Origin: Micrasema longulum
Lineage: Eukaryota > Arthropoda > Insecta > Trichoptera > Brachycentridae
Assembly: GCA_022494885.1 (NCBI GenBank)
Contig: JAGVSM010000496.1
Coordinates: forward strand, 62,001-126,000
Direction of reading: 5' to 3'
DNA length: 64,000 bases
Shown here one piece after another: positions 21,386 through 31,694 of the stretch (positions are counted from its first letter, which is position 1; every line of letters starts with the position of its first letter). Under the pieces are notes generated by a model. That model saw only the letters and a list, made by a program, of their open reading frames with translations. It had not been told where the DNA came from and ran no database searches. The translations under genes and the position numbers were made by a program.

Positions 21386-21394
21386 TAAATAATA

Positions 21395-21622
21395 TATCGT
21401 AAGGAGTAGGTTTGCAAAATACAGCGTATCTTGCTCTTCTATTACATGAAGGTACACTGGTCAGTTTTACGCTTAAGGTGCAAGTGAAGGGACAATAGGA
21501 CATCAAATTGAAAAGACCATAAAGCGGATTATTTTTCACGTCAATCCTACAAGGAATCTAACCCGGGATCTTAAGCATGGCGCTACCATCGCTAACCTGC
21601 GAGATAGACTTATCCCACTCGA
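21395..21622 (-). mobile_element. SINE-1, reverse orientation, tail-to-tail with previous
   Basis: The reverse complement has the B-box-like GATCCCGGGTTAGATTCCTT, then GATTGACGTGAAAAATAAT, CACTTGCACCTTAAGCGTAA and GACCAGTGTACCTTCATGTA. Its 3' end meets the 3' end of the plus-strand SINE-1 at about 21385. The 86-codon minus open frame here is inside the SINE and is not a gene. Confidence 0.7.
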
Positions 21623-21790
21623 TTTCGTTTTTCTGGATTTTTACCTAAGATTGGCCATCGAATCAAATCCACTCGTTCAGGTTTTATTTAACACAGAGAT
21701 GTATTTTTCACCCACGCAGACGATGTTAGCATATAAAAGTTCCCTCATTTATACTAATTTATTTGCACCCCAAAAGGCTAGAAAGACCAT

Positions 21791-22210
21791 TTGAACGTAG
21801 TTATGCAGAAAGTAGCCAGCTATAGAAAACTGAAACCGAGATAATGGCAGTTTTGCGAAAAGAGTGTTCAATCAAGTATACACAACAGCTGGAGTGTTTT
21901 TGACTTTAACAAATGATAAACAATGAATACATGAGTTTTTTTTTATATTACAAACAAGAATCTACTTATGTGTTTGACCAGTTTTACATTTTTGACCATT
22001 TTTCCAGTGTTGTGGCTGTTTTCTGCAAATTGAAAAATGCCATTTTTGTGATCGACACCATTTTCAAGAGGTGATTAATACAGTTTTTTGTATCAAAGCA
22101 GCCTGCCTGTTTTTAACAGAACATAGAATTGACCTTACTGCACCCGATAACATCAGTATCTCATTTTTTCAAAATTGTGGACTGGCTGCTTTCTGCATAA
22201 CTACGTTCAA
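21791..22210 (+). repeat. MITE-C copy 2
   Basis: Begins TTGAACGTAGTTATGCAGAA and ends GGCTGCTTTCTGCATAACTA followed by CGTTCAA, inverted repeats of about 27 bp. Collinear with 7155-7579. The flanks read ATT at both sides if the element is taken as TGAACG...CGTTCA, which would be a 3-bp duplication, but copy 1 does not confirm it. Confidence 0.75.
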
Positions 22211-22214
22211 TTGT

Positions 22215-23925
22215 AGCACGGGTGAATAACAGCACAGAACAGATACATTTCTTGTTATTTTGTTATTTAAACAAAAACTGAAGGGTGAAAGAATATATCA
22301 GACTATTCAAATGATTTTTTCAAAAAATATATCAATGGATTTAATAGTATAATTGTAGCGATGTAGATAAAGGATCCAAGGTATGCAACTAACATCTATC
22401 TTAGTACGGGTTTACCTACATAGATAGACGCAAAAAAAAAAATTCGAAATATATAGACAACATTGAAATTTTAAGGGTTATAAATAATTGTTTTTTAGTG
22501 TAAGTACGCATTGTATTAATATTATTTTAGTAAATGTTTTTTTTTTCTTAATGCGCAATAAAGATATAGTAATTATTATTATTATGTTAGAGAAAGAGAG
22601 AGTAAAATTGTATTGTATTCTCTCTACCTACCCCTACCGGGACACTGTGGGATAGTTTATCCGTATGTTATCGGAAGATTTAGATACCCGCCTGACCTGT
22701 TTTTGCAGATTGCACAACTTTTTAAAAAATATAAATAATTCAAAACACATCGTGATTAATTATGAAAAACCATTTACCATGTATTTGTTTTGCGAAAAAT
22801 CACAAAATCACTGCCCTTTCATAAAGACTTCAAAATTTTCTTTTAATTTTCTTTTTACAATCGCAAAGCCTTTAAAAAGCAAAGTGTCGTGTTCTGAAAC
22901 TGGTCGGTATTGTATTTTTAATTCAAATAAAATAAACTCGGGGTTAAATTATTTATGGTAAATAGTAACGCGATTTGCATAAAAGTAAGTTTAAAAAAGT
23001 GAGTAATGAAGACCAATTGTTTTCGAAACAAAATAAAAGAAAAAAAAACAAACTTATGAAATTAATTGTTCGATAGTCTACGAGTATTTGCTTATACGCA
23101 AGACCGCGTACAGGGGCGGTGCGGTAAAGCAATAAAACAAATTAAACTCTAAAAAACCTACCTTTCACACGTACTTTTCCAGGCTGTATGTGTATGTGTG
23201 TGAAGTATGCATGTAGATGAGAAGACGTCTGCGCCCCACGGTTGCCATTCGCGATTTAATTTTATGTATTTTTCATGCAAAGTTGAGCAGCACCATATTT
23301 CTAAATCCCGTAATAAATTTTGCTATACGGTGCTTCGCGACTTACTCGCTTTTAATTTAGAGCTTTACCCCCTTTCAACCCCTGGCCCATTCCACAAACC
23401 CTTCGCTGCCATTTCGGGTAAGTTTGTTAAAGTTCTAGCGCCACTTTGCGAAAAATTCCCGTCTTCTTCATCGCGTTGAAACACCAACAGGTCTCTCAGT
23501 CCTACATTTTGGCAAGAACTCAGGAGGGAAAATGTTGTTCTGATGATAAAAGATACCGTTTCTTACCTTCGTTTTACGAAATCATGAGAGTGAAAAACAC
23601 CTCCGCTCGTTTGTTCTTAATTCTATGTTTAAATTTCAAATATGTACGTTAATTTATTATTCATGATGTTACACATTTTTATGTACATATAAATGAACAC
23701 ATTTATTGCAATTAATCTCCGCTTCGTGTTGTAACTAAAAACATATATTTTGTTCAAAATAAATTGAATAAAGTTTTTTTTATCTCTGTTTTTCATTTGA
23801 TGTTTATTTTTTTTAAATAATAGACATAACACAAATATAAAAAAAAAGTTAATACAGTTCGGTACAAATTAGTTTCATTAAATATAATAAAACAGAAAGA
23901 CAAATAGTCGTTAATAATCTTAATG
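22215..23925. other. Spacer with one GC-richer block
   Basis: 23095-23480 is GC-richer and unique. Open frames 23207-23479 and 22665-22961 lack recognisable domains. I see no splice-site or start context that makes them genes. Confidence 0.3.
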
Positions 23926-23931
23926 CAATAA

Positions 23932-24422
23932 TCATCAAACTCTATTGGATAGCTAGGCTGTTCATTTAATGCCAGCATTCAACTGGATGGCTAGGCCGAT
24001 CGTTGAATAAATTAAGATAGCTCAAAGTTGAACGTATTGGCCAGTTTAAAGCTAGCTCTTTAAAACAGCAGAACCAAAAGCCTTTTATGTTAGGTTAGAT
24101 TAGGTTGGGTTAAGTTCAATATAAATAAAAATAAATACTTAACCAATTAAATTTAGTCAAAGATTAACTTAAGTAAAAAAAACATTTTTTTCAATACCAA
24201 ACTTAACCCAATCCATTCTAACCTTACCTAACTTCACATAACAAAATAATTTTAAAAATTAAACTATTTTCATTATTATAATAAAACTAAAGAGGTTGAG
24301 CGACGTTCAGCCCTTTCGTTGAATGTTGCTTTCAACATTTTGGCTAGGTCCAATAGCAATTCAATTGAATTCTGGCATTTAATGAAAAACCTAGCCGGCC
24401 ATTGAGTGGCTGATTGAAGTTA
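23932..24422. mobile_element. Foldback-like element with ~200-bp inverted arms
   Basis: The left arm (23932-24118) and the reverse complement of the right arm (24197-24420) share the same order of blocks. These are GCTAGGCTGTTCATTTAATG with GCTAGGTTTTTCATTAAATG, then CCAGCATTCAA with CCAGAATTCAA, and GTTAGGTTAGATTAGGTTGG with GTTAGGTAAGGTTAGAATGG, then GTTAAGTT in both. The AT-rich loop is about 80 bp. There is no coding capacity. The arms carry TTAGGTTAG-type units, which resemble insect telomere repeats but are also common in dispersed insect sequence. Target duplication unresolved. Confidence 0.65.
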
Positions 24423-24549
24423 TTGGCGGAGACATCTACGAGTACACTGAGAAAAAATCATTTGAATTTTTTACTCAACAAAAGTCTTCTTCGGTCATAT
24501 TTATATTTTAGACAGGATGCATACTCGTGAAACCATCATAGTTGTATAG

Positions 24550-25075
24550 AAATAGAGCAACCTCTTAATCTGTCTACATTGGAGAAACGTAGAACTGAGA
24601 TGGACCTTACACGCATTTTCAAAATACTGAATGCTTTAAGTAATGTCCCACCTCTGTTGCAATCAATTTCTTTTCATGTTCCCAACCATGTCACCAGAAA
24701 TCAAAATCTGTTATTTATTAAATTTTCTAAGAGCAAATTTTGTTATTATGCCCCAATATCCAGAATGTGTAGACTAGTCAATTCGTCATACAATGAAGAA
24801 TTCATTGGGATAGATCTTCCGGCTTTTCTTAAATCTCTATGCCACTTAAACATGGTGGGATGAAGATGGAACGGCATGGTTTAGCTCGAAGTCCAATATA
24901 TTTATTTTGTTTATGAACGTGTTGTACATTATTATTTTTTTGCCCATGTTTGTCTTTTCTATATAGTTTTATGTTATTTTTGTTCAATTTCTTGTTAACA
25001 TGTTTCTTCGTGTAACTGTTGTAATCAATTATACGGCTTATGCCGTATATTTAATAAATAGAAAATATGCATTTT
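24550..25075 (+). mobile_element. CR1/Jockey-like LINE 3' end
   Basis: The frame through 24579-24863 reads EQPLNLSTLEKRRTEMDLTR, then IFKILNAL, and later PISRMCRLVNSSYNEE, ending at TGA. This is the C-terminal region (L..LE.RR...DL...YK.LN...AP..R......N) that follows the reverse transcriptase in Jockey/CR1-type ORF2. The 3' UTR ends with TATACGGCTTATGCCGTATA, a perfect hairpin, then TTTAATAAATAGAAAA. 5'-truncated, with the remaining frame intact. Confidence 0.7.
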
Positions 25076-25144
25076 TAACTCTATCTGTTTTTCCGATTTC
25101 TAAAATGTGGTCATTAAGAGTTTTTCATCAGAACACCGATGAAA

Positions 25145-25295
25145 TGTAATACAAGTAGTTTACAGTTACTAGACTAGCAACTAAAGCAAAAAACCAATCG
25201 TTTTGCTTTCTTATTAATATCCCTCTGTAATTGGAGTACCAATGAACTGCCTTCTGCACCACTGGTTGTGGATTGGTAAATAACGACGATAATGT
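25145..25295 (+). mobile_element. SINE-1 3' half, diverged
   Basis: CAGTTACTAGACTAGCAACT, GTACCAATGAACTGCCTTCT, GCACCACTGGTTGTGGATTG and AACGACGATAATG line up with the 3' half of SINE-1. The tRNA head is missing. The minus 60-codon frame is a shadow. Confidence 0.5.
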
Positions 25296-25319
25296 CAGAA
25301 TTAGGTTCAATGTAATTTT

Positions 25320-26035
25320 TTATAAATTAAATTTAAATGGCGGTAATTTCAGAACTTGACAAATGCCTTTGTTTTCCGAAAGCATGTATTTCAAGAAAAT
25401 AAATATGCCTTTTCAGTAAATTTATGATCTCGACCCAAATATTTATGAGAAAAGCGTAAACAAAAAACACGTAAAGAATATACAGAAATTCGACATATAT
25501 GGAAAATCCAATCATATCAATATCCTTCTCTGTGCTTCAAGACGAAGAAATCCAGACACTTTGTCAAATTAAATTCTCTGGAAAATCTCTTCTATTATAT
25601 TTTCCGTACATACTACATGTACTCGTAAGCACGCGTCACTGAATATGCAAATATGTTTCTCTCGCATAATGAAATGTATTAGGCACATTTATATTCCTCG
25701 ACATTAAAAATTGAACTAAATACATTTGCAATCGGCTGTTTATTTTAAAGGTGATTGAAACATTAATTGCTTTTGCGTGAAATGATATTAATTATTTTAA
25801 AAAGATGTAAGTCTGATAGGTAAAATGAATGAACAACATAGGTTTTGAAATGTATTGCAACACACAATGAAAATGTTTTTGAGAAGGGAAAATGGAAATT
25901 TAATAAAGGATTTCATTTCAATGCAAAATTACTTTAGAAACATGGAAACAAAAATTATGCATACAGTTTTATTTATTTTATTTTAAAATAATGGGTATTA
26001 TTATTGTGGTGATATAATTTTCGATTGGCAATACT
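25320..26035. other. Spacer without recognised genes
   Basis: AT-rich unique sequence. Nothing supported. Confidence 0.35.
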
Positions 26036-26059
26036 ATCACTTGTCAAACTTATGATCAC

Positions 26060-26340
26060 ATATTTATTTTACATTTGTGGTCCGTAACAATAAATTAATT
26101 AATAAAGGAACGTCCTACACCCAACGCTTGAAAACTGTGGAAATTTACTCTCGAAATCAGCGTTTTGTTTGCCAAACATTTTATACTGCTCGTGAAACTA
26201 TAAATTTACTGCGTGACAACTTTGGTAATAATATTATTTCCAAAAATGACCATATTAATTGGTATCCACAATCCTGTGATTTGAGGCCATCGAAATTTTT
26301 AATATTCATTTTTTTTTTAAATAAATCTATTGCATGAATA
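26060..26340 (+). pseudogene. Tc1/mariner-type transposase remnant (N- and C-terminal parts joined)
   Basis: Open for 86 codons. Residues 13-31 (YTQRLKTVEIYSRNQRFVCQ) resemble the N-terminal helix-turn-helix of the same family as the remnant at 19.0-19.6 kb. They are followed directly by YTARETINLLRDNFGNNIIS and later NWYPQSCDL, which belong to the C-terminal part (HTARETI..LRE.FG...ISRN..V.WPPRSCDL). The middle, including the first catalytic acidic residues, is deleted. Confidence 0.6.
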
Positions 26341-26344
26341 AGTA

Positions 26345-26865
26345 TACATATTTAATATCGGGAAATTAGAATAAAAACTTGGATGAGAAAATTGATAGGG
26401 AGCGTCCTCTGGTAATGATAGATTTTTTTATGTTTTAATGTATAAGTAGTTCTATACTGATAAAACAATAATATACTTTGGAAAAAAAACAACACTACTT
26501 TATTAAAAATGCATAGCTCATAAAATAACTATTTTTATAAAAATACAAAGTTTTATTCGTATGATTTAAAAATACGTTATGTTACTTGAACATAAATGAT
26601 ATAGAAAATGTTCAATAATAAATAAATATAAAATTATGTAATTCATAAAACTATAAATAATATGTGTACCATTTATGTATATGTTTATTAGTAAACATTT
26701 TTTTTTTAAATCTCTCGTTACTGTATTTATTATGTGCAGTTAGTTATAAGACTACTTTTAGTCTATGATATATGAAAACGAACCAAAAAAATTGCCAATG
26801 CATAACACGCAACATTTCGAAAATAATTTTAGAAGGAATGGCTAGAAATTGAACCGATACGTGGT
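26345..26865. other. AT-rich spacer
   Basis: Nothing recognisable. Confidence 0.4.
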
Positions 26866-26869
26866 CGAG

Positions 26870-27065
26870 TGAATCGGGTTATGGTCCCGTGGCCAGTGTT
26901 GCGGACTCACGGATCAGAAGTCCCTGGTTCAAATCCCAATCTACCCCTACTCGGTTTCTATTTTTTAATAGTGAATTACATAAAACTCTTTGAAGATGGC
27001 CCCAAAATTGAAATATTTTAGTCAATCATTAGAACTCAAATATTTTTTTTCCTTAAAAAAAAATG
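26870..27065 (+). mobile_element. SINE-2 copy
   Basis: TGAATCGGGTTATGGTCCCG, TGGCCAGTGTTGCGGACTCA and the B-box-like CTGGTTCAAATCCC. Then TTTCTATTTTTTAATAGTGA, CTTTGAAGATGGCCCC and GAAATATTTTAGTCAATCAT, ending in T- and A-rich runs. Full-length and collinear with 14970 and 31400. Confidence 0.8.
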
Positions 27066-27069
27066 CGTT

Positions 27070-29740
27070 CACCAGCATACATTAAACGCGTGTTAAAACA
27101 ATATTAAACGATATATTAATTCGTCCCTCGTAATTATTTTCGATTCAGACGGCATAACTTATTTTATCTACTAAGATCCAAAAGCAACCTGCCAATAGTA
27201 ATTCTTATTGGTAGAGCAAGAACAATCCATTCGCTAAACTTTATTGAAAAGTATTTTTTTATTATTAATGTAGTTAAATAAGTGCTCAGATACTGAAATA
27301 TTTCATAACAATGAGTTATCTAGAGCATAAAAAATATTCCTATAATACTTTATGTAGATACAATTAACAATATGGAGTGTGTTTATTGTATTTTTTATTG
27401 AAAAGGTAAAATGATTGAACAAGTTTTTTGATATTTTAATTAATTTGAATTTTTAATAAAAAATATATAAAGAATGACCCACTGCTTAACATAAAAATAT
27501 TAATAACATTCAAAAGTATTTTACTTACCCTCGAGTATCTTTATGCAAGTTTGACGATACTTTTAATTTCCTTGCAGGTTTATTTGCTTCATCCTTGAAA
27601 TGCGTTATTCTTCAATATGCCAGTTGAACACTGTCGTCGTAAATATTCATAAAATAAGCTATTGGAAACCAGTCGGTTCCGACCGGTGGTGGGGGTGTAG
27701 GAGAGGGGTGGTTTTCCATTAGGAAAATTAATATCAGGCTCCGCAGATCATTTCGAGTGATTGGCAAATATTACTACCGACTGCGAACTCCGGAAAATTT
27801 ACCAACAAAACACATTTTGTGGAAAATTCAGGGTTTTCAATACGTTAGGGGTGTGCAAAAATCAAATTACTTCATTATTGATTTATTTAATACAGTAATA
27901 GATTTGAATATCGTAATTGGTTAAAATACTTATATATTTGGTTTTTTCTGTTCATGTAAACATAAGTTTTGTCAGTTTTTTTTTCAAAATGAAGAGAGCA
28001 AGAGGACACGTCTAGAAAAATAATACAAATTACTGTATTATATATTTTGTTTCATTATTTTACAAAAAATAAGTCAATAATTCATAGAACCTGGGTACTC
28101 TGTATGCGTCACTACTGGCATATAACTCAGTATTTTTAAAAAAAATGTACGCTAAGAAAAAAAAAAATTATCATTAAAATAACATTATTTCTATATTATG
28201 TAATACGTGATCATGATCTGAGTAAAAACGCTAAAAAGTGTCTTATCTGTAGGCACACTTATTAAAAGTCTTAAAGAATGTTAACTTCAAAATTTTTTCA
28301 GTTATACTGAAGATGGTTACATGAAGAACATTAAAAGTTCAATAAAAAATAATGGTATGTGTATTAAGTTGTTCTGTCATTTACTTAAATATTATTACTT
28401 TTCATTAATTATCCCGTGCGCAGTTTTAAATATATTTGTACGGAGTGAATCAAGTGAATAATTATTTACTGCCGAACCCAAATTTAGTAATTAAAAAAGT
28501 AAAAATTAGAGCCAGGTGGATGTCGTGTCACTTGCGGTATTGTTAATACATCTATTTACGAAAAACGTGTTTTTGTGCATTTTATAAAATAGCTACACGC
28601 GCGTGGTAGCTAGCCTACTACCTCTCCAATACGAAATGTTATGTTTTTAAAAATAAGCGCAATTTTATATCCAATGGAAACCGCAATGAATTGAGATTTT
28701 TTCAACGTTAGTTTTATGAACGTAAACACGGGTATGTAACATACATAATATGTGGAAAAACCAAAAAAATCGGCGTTGAATGCGAAATATTTTTAAACAA
28801 TACACACGTTTCATGCAAATTATTTTCGTTCGCAGCACATTTTATAAATTTTATTTATAATACTTTTCTGTAAAGTATTGTGACTCATAGTGGTAGAAAA
28901 ACCCAAATTCTCAGATGTTACTGCCGGCCGTGCATTATAATATTTCAGATAACTCTGGAATGAGTTGATATTATGAATTAATATTGGTATTTGTCCGTGA
29001 GACCGCTGCGACCTTCCTTAGCGCCCATTCCTTGTCACACCTTCGCACTGAATTAACCCTAAATGACTTAAGAGTGGACAATGAAACAATTTTACGCTTC
29101 TGTAGGTCGCACGAAAAACGAAATACGTAGAAATAATGCATGACAATTAATAGGGTGCACCAAAAGTTCTAACCTTTCAGACCAGTGAGGATTTTTGTGG
29201 AAGAAGACTGCAGCAGGGAAGTATGGAGTTTATTGAAATTTACAGATATTTCGAAAGATGTTGAACTTCTTCGAGAAGGGAATGTGGAAGTAAAAACAAA
29301 CCTGTTATTGTTTTTTTTTTTTTTTTTTTTTTATATGGGATTTGCTTTATTTTTTACCTTGCTTATAATATACAAGGTTTATATTTCAAACGTGGATTTT
29401 TCTGCAATTAAATTTCTTTAAATTTATCTTAACTGTTGGGATCAGGAGGGATATACTAATGTGGGTCAATCAGGAATAACCTGTTATTGGTTATTCGTGA
29501 GCTTTCATATTTCTTAGATACCAATAATTGTGGATTTTTAAAATTTTTAATATGAACAAAAAGAGTATTAAGATCATCTTAAATTATGGGTTTAAGAAGC
29601 AGTATGAATTATTTTTTAAATCAATTGAATATTTATTCGTCATTAAATAAATATCGCTTACATTTGATATAATTGATTAACTTAAATTAACTCTTACCAA
29701 GAATTTTCAGTAATAATCTTAAATATGTATTCAAATCAAT
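27070..29740. other. Long spacer; short palindrome and poly(T)
   Basis: No gene recognised. Points of note: a GC-richer patch at 27655-27715 (GTCGGTTCCGACCGG); a near-perfect 23-nt palindrome at 28590-28612; a 22-T run at 29311-29332. The 78-codon frame at 29185-29421 begins RIFVEEDCSREVWSLLKFTD and follows a possible acceptor (ACCTTTCAG), but I recognise no domain and the T-run ends any coding sense. Confidence 0.35.
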
Positions 29741-29745
29741 AGGAT

Positions 29746-29945
29746 GTAGAACGTGACATGATCAGATAAATCGAAATCTCAAGTCTGATCATGTCAAAAG
29801 CAGATACAACCAAAGGGCATGTATGACAAGATGAATGAATGTGGAAGAACATAGGAATGTGTGTCAGGATAGACGTGTGTGGCGCATCTTCTTTGCTTGC
29901 ACATACGAGGAAATGGCGTAATGGTTATAGTAGTTTCATGTCAAC
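29746..29945 (+). pseudogene. RTE LINE C-terminal remnant, same family as 51.4 kb
   Basis: Nucleotide blocks GACATGATCAGATAAATCGA, CTGATCATGTCAAAAGCAGA, ATGAATGTGGAAGA, CAGGATAGACGTGTGTGGCG and GAGGAAATGGCGTAATGG match the end of the LINE at 51413-52288, read on its coding strand. Stops and an indel break the frame. The TAG tail is replaced by ATAGTAGTTTC. Confidence 0.75.
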
Positions 29946-29995
29946 CATGTATGGAGTCGATCCCGAGACCTCTTATATGATAAGCTAAAAAACTG
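29938..29995 (-). mobile_element. SINE-1 head fragment
   Basis: The reverse complement reads AAGAGGTCTCGGGATCGACT, then ACATGGTTGACATGAAACTA, matching the B-box region of SINE-1. It is wedged between an RTE remnant and a minus-strand LINE tail. Confidence 0.55.
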
Positions 29996-30004
29996 GCCAC
30001 AAGT

Positions 30005-30470
30005 TTTAAAAATGTTATTTATTTATTTAGAATACAAACAAATGTAGAAGTCAAATGATTATAAATATAAATTATACACAATTTATATACAAAAATAGTA
30101 TAACCTGCCATTTGTATTCTCTTAATTATACTAAAATAAAGCGATGATGGTTTAAATTTAACTAAATATGAAAAAAAACAAGAAGATAGTGGAAAGGAAA
30201 AGGAGGAAATTGCTGAGAAGTAATAGAGGATGAATGAAAGAAAGCAAAGGTGGAAAATTGCGTTTGATTTGATGACGTCTTTTTTCTGATATTTTGAATC
30301 AAGCTCATTAGTTCTTTTCTGTACCAAGTATATGAAATGTTAAATATGTCAAGACCATTAAAATTCTTGCTAAATATTTCTCGTACACCAGGGATGGTAA
30401 AATGATTCCGATGATTAGTTTTAATGTTAGGAATATAGAACATATCAGACAGTCTAGTTGGTATGGTTAT
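30005..30470 (-). mobile_element. CR1/Jockey-like LINE 3' end (minus)
   Basis: The minus frame from 30443 reads MFYIPNIKTNHRNHFTIPGV, then REIFSKNFNGLDIFNIS and FRKEL-like residues before the UTR. This is the ...F..P..RT.Y....P..R....N...DIF C-terminal pattern of Jockey/CR1-type ORF2. The left edge AATGTTATTTATTTATTTAG is the (AATA)n tail in reverse. 5'-truncated. Confidence 0.55.
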
Positions 30471-30479
30471 TTAAAATAA

Positions 30480-31210
30480 ATTCATTTGAACATTACCAAA
30501 CTAAAATGAAACATTTAGAAGAGTGTAATTAACTTGTGAATCTTTTGATATGTTTACATTACTTTCGTAAGTAAATTTTGAATTGGTCTACAATGTTATA
30601 TAAATCACTCTTCTCCACCCTTTCACTTTATTTTAATCCCTAACCTTCTAACAGCGCTCTTCTATTCTTTTCTTACATAATCCATAAGATTATTGTAACT
30701 GCAAAAGTGTGTTAGTTCGTGTTTTTTTCACATCTCAACGGAGCGACTGACTGACATATTTTTTGCTTAGGAATGGCCGCAGAAGTGAGAAGTAAAATAA
30801 GATAATTATTTTTTATCCCGAAGTAAAAAAAATTTACATTGAAAACAATGTTTATCAACAATGAGTAACATAATTTGAAAATTAGAAGGCAGTAAGGTAT
30901 GATTTTTTAATTAATTATTTTGAAACCAATTGTTTAAATTTGAAAAAATTACTTGATACTCGTATATCCACGATTAGTTTAGTCTGCTTTTCGATTTAGT
31001 TTTGTAGTAGAATTTTGGATTTATAAACAGAATAATGACGATACGTCACCATAGACTCACCATAACAAAGCCTTGTATTTTATTAATATCGATAGTTGAA
31101 AGACCAATCTACTTTGAATCCTGATAAAATATATAAATCTATTGGGAACATTCATATTTATAAACAAAAACTCTTATTGATAAACAATACAACTAATTGA
31201 TTTTCTAAAT
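30480..31210. other. Spacer without recognised genes
   Basis: AT-rich unique DNA. Nothing supported. Confidence 0.35.
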
Positions 31211-31214
31211 AATT

Positions 31215-31690
31215 TGTCGGCCTCGTGGTGTAATGGTCAGCGCGAGTGCCTACCATGCAAGAGGTCTCGGGTTATATTCCCGTCATGGTTGACATGAAAT
31301 ATTTATTTAAAAGGGTGTTTTCACACTAAAATATATCATAGTCCTTGAACTGGTACCTGAAGCGTAAGACTGATCATCTTACCTTCATGTGACAAAAATT
31401 TTGAATCGGGTTGTGGTCCCGTGGCTAGTGTTGCGGACTCACGGGCCAGAGGCCCGAGGTTCAAACCCCACTCTACCCCAACTTGATTTCCATTTTCTAA
31501 TAGTGAGTTATTTACAACTCGTTGAATATGGCCACCAAAGTTGAAATATTTGTGTAAATTATAAGAACGCTAATATTTATTTTTGATTTTTTTTTAAAAA
31601 AACCTCAAGACTCGCTGCGACGAGTGTGCCAATGCAGTGCCCTATGCACCATTAGGTGCGGAAAGGGAATGATAATGAAAAAATTTCTCC
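31215..31690 (+). mobile_element. SINE-1 carrying an inserted SINE-2
   Basis: Head with A-box-like GTGGTGTAATGGTCAGCGCG and B-box region GTCTCGGGTTATATTCCCGT. It runs through CTTGAACTGGTACCTGAAGC to GTGACAAAAATT at 31400, and resumes at about 31603 with TCAAGACTCGCTGCGACGAG, GCCAATGCAGTGCCCTATGC and the end TGCGGAAAGGGAATGATAAT. The break is filled by a full SINE-2. Confidence 0.85.
31401..31602 (+). mobile_element. SINE-2 nested in SINE-1
   Basis: TTGAATCGGGTTGTGGTCCC, GTGTTGCGGACTCACGGGCC and the B box GGTTCAAACCCC. Then TTTCCATTTTCTAATAGTGA, GTTGAATATGGCC, GAAATATTTGTGTAAATTAT and a T-rich 3' end. This is the best-preserved head of the three full copies. It shows that SINE-2 was active after this SINE-1 had inserted. 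Confidence 0.85.
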
Positions 31691-31694
31691 CTTA

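Noticed and set aside
24085..24235. Telomeric repeat array
   Set aside because: Only a few imperfect TTAGGTTAG units, present once in each inverted arm of a foldback element, not a tandem array.
29185..29421. Coding exon after ACCTTTCAG
   Set aside because: The frame runs into a 22-T run and has no recognisable domain or donor.
31215..31290. tRNA gene
   Set aside because: A- and B-box-like sequences are present but no cloverleaf can be drawn, and the same head recurs with a common body, so it is a SINE.
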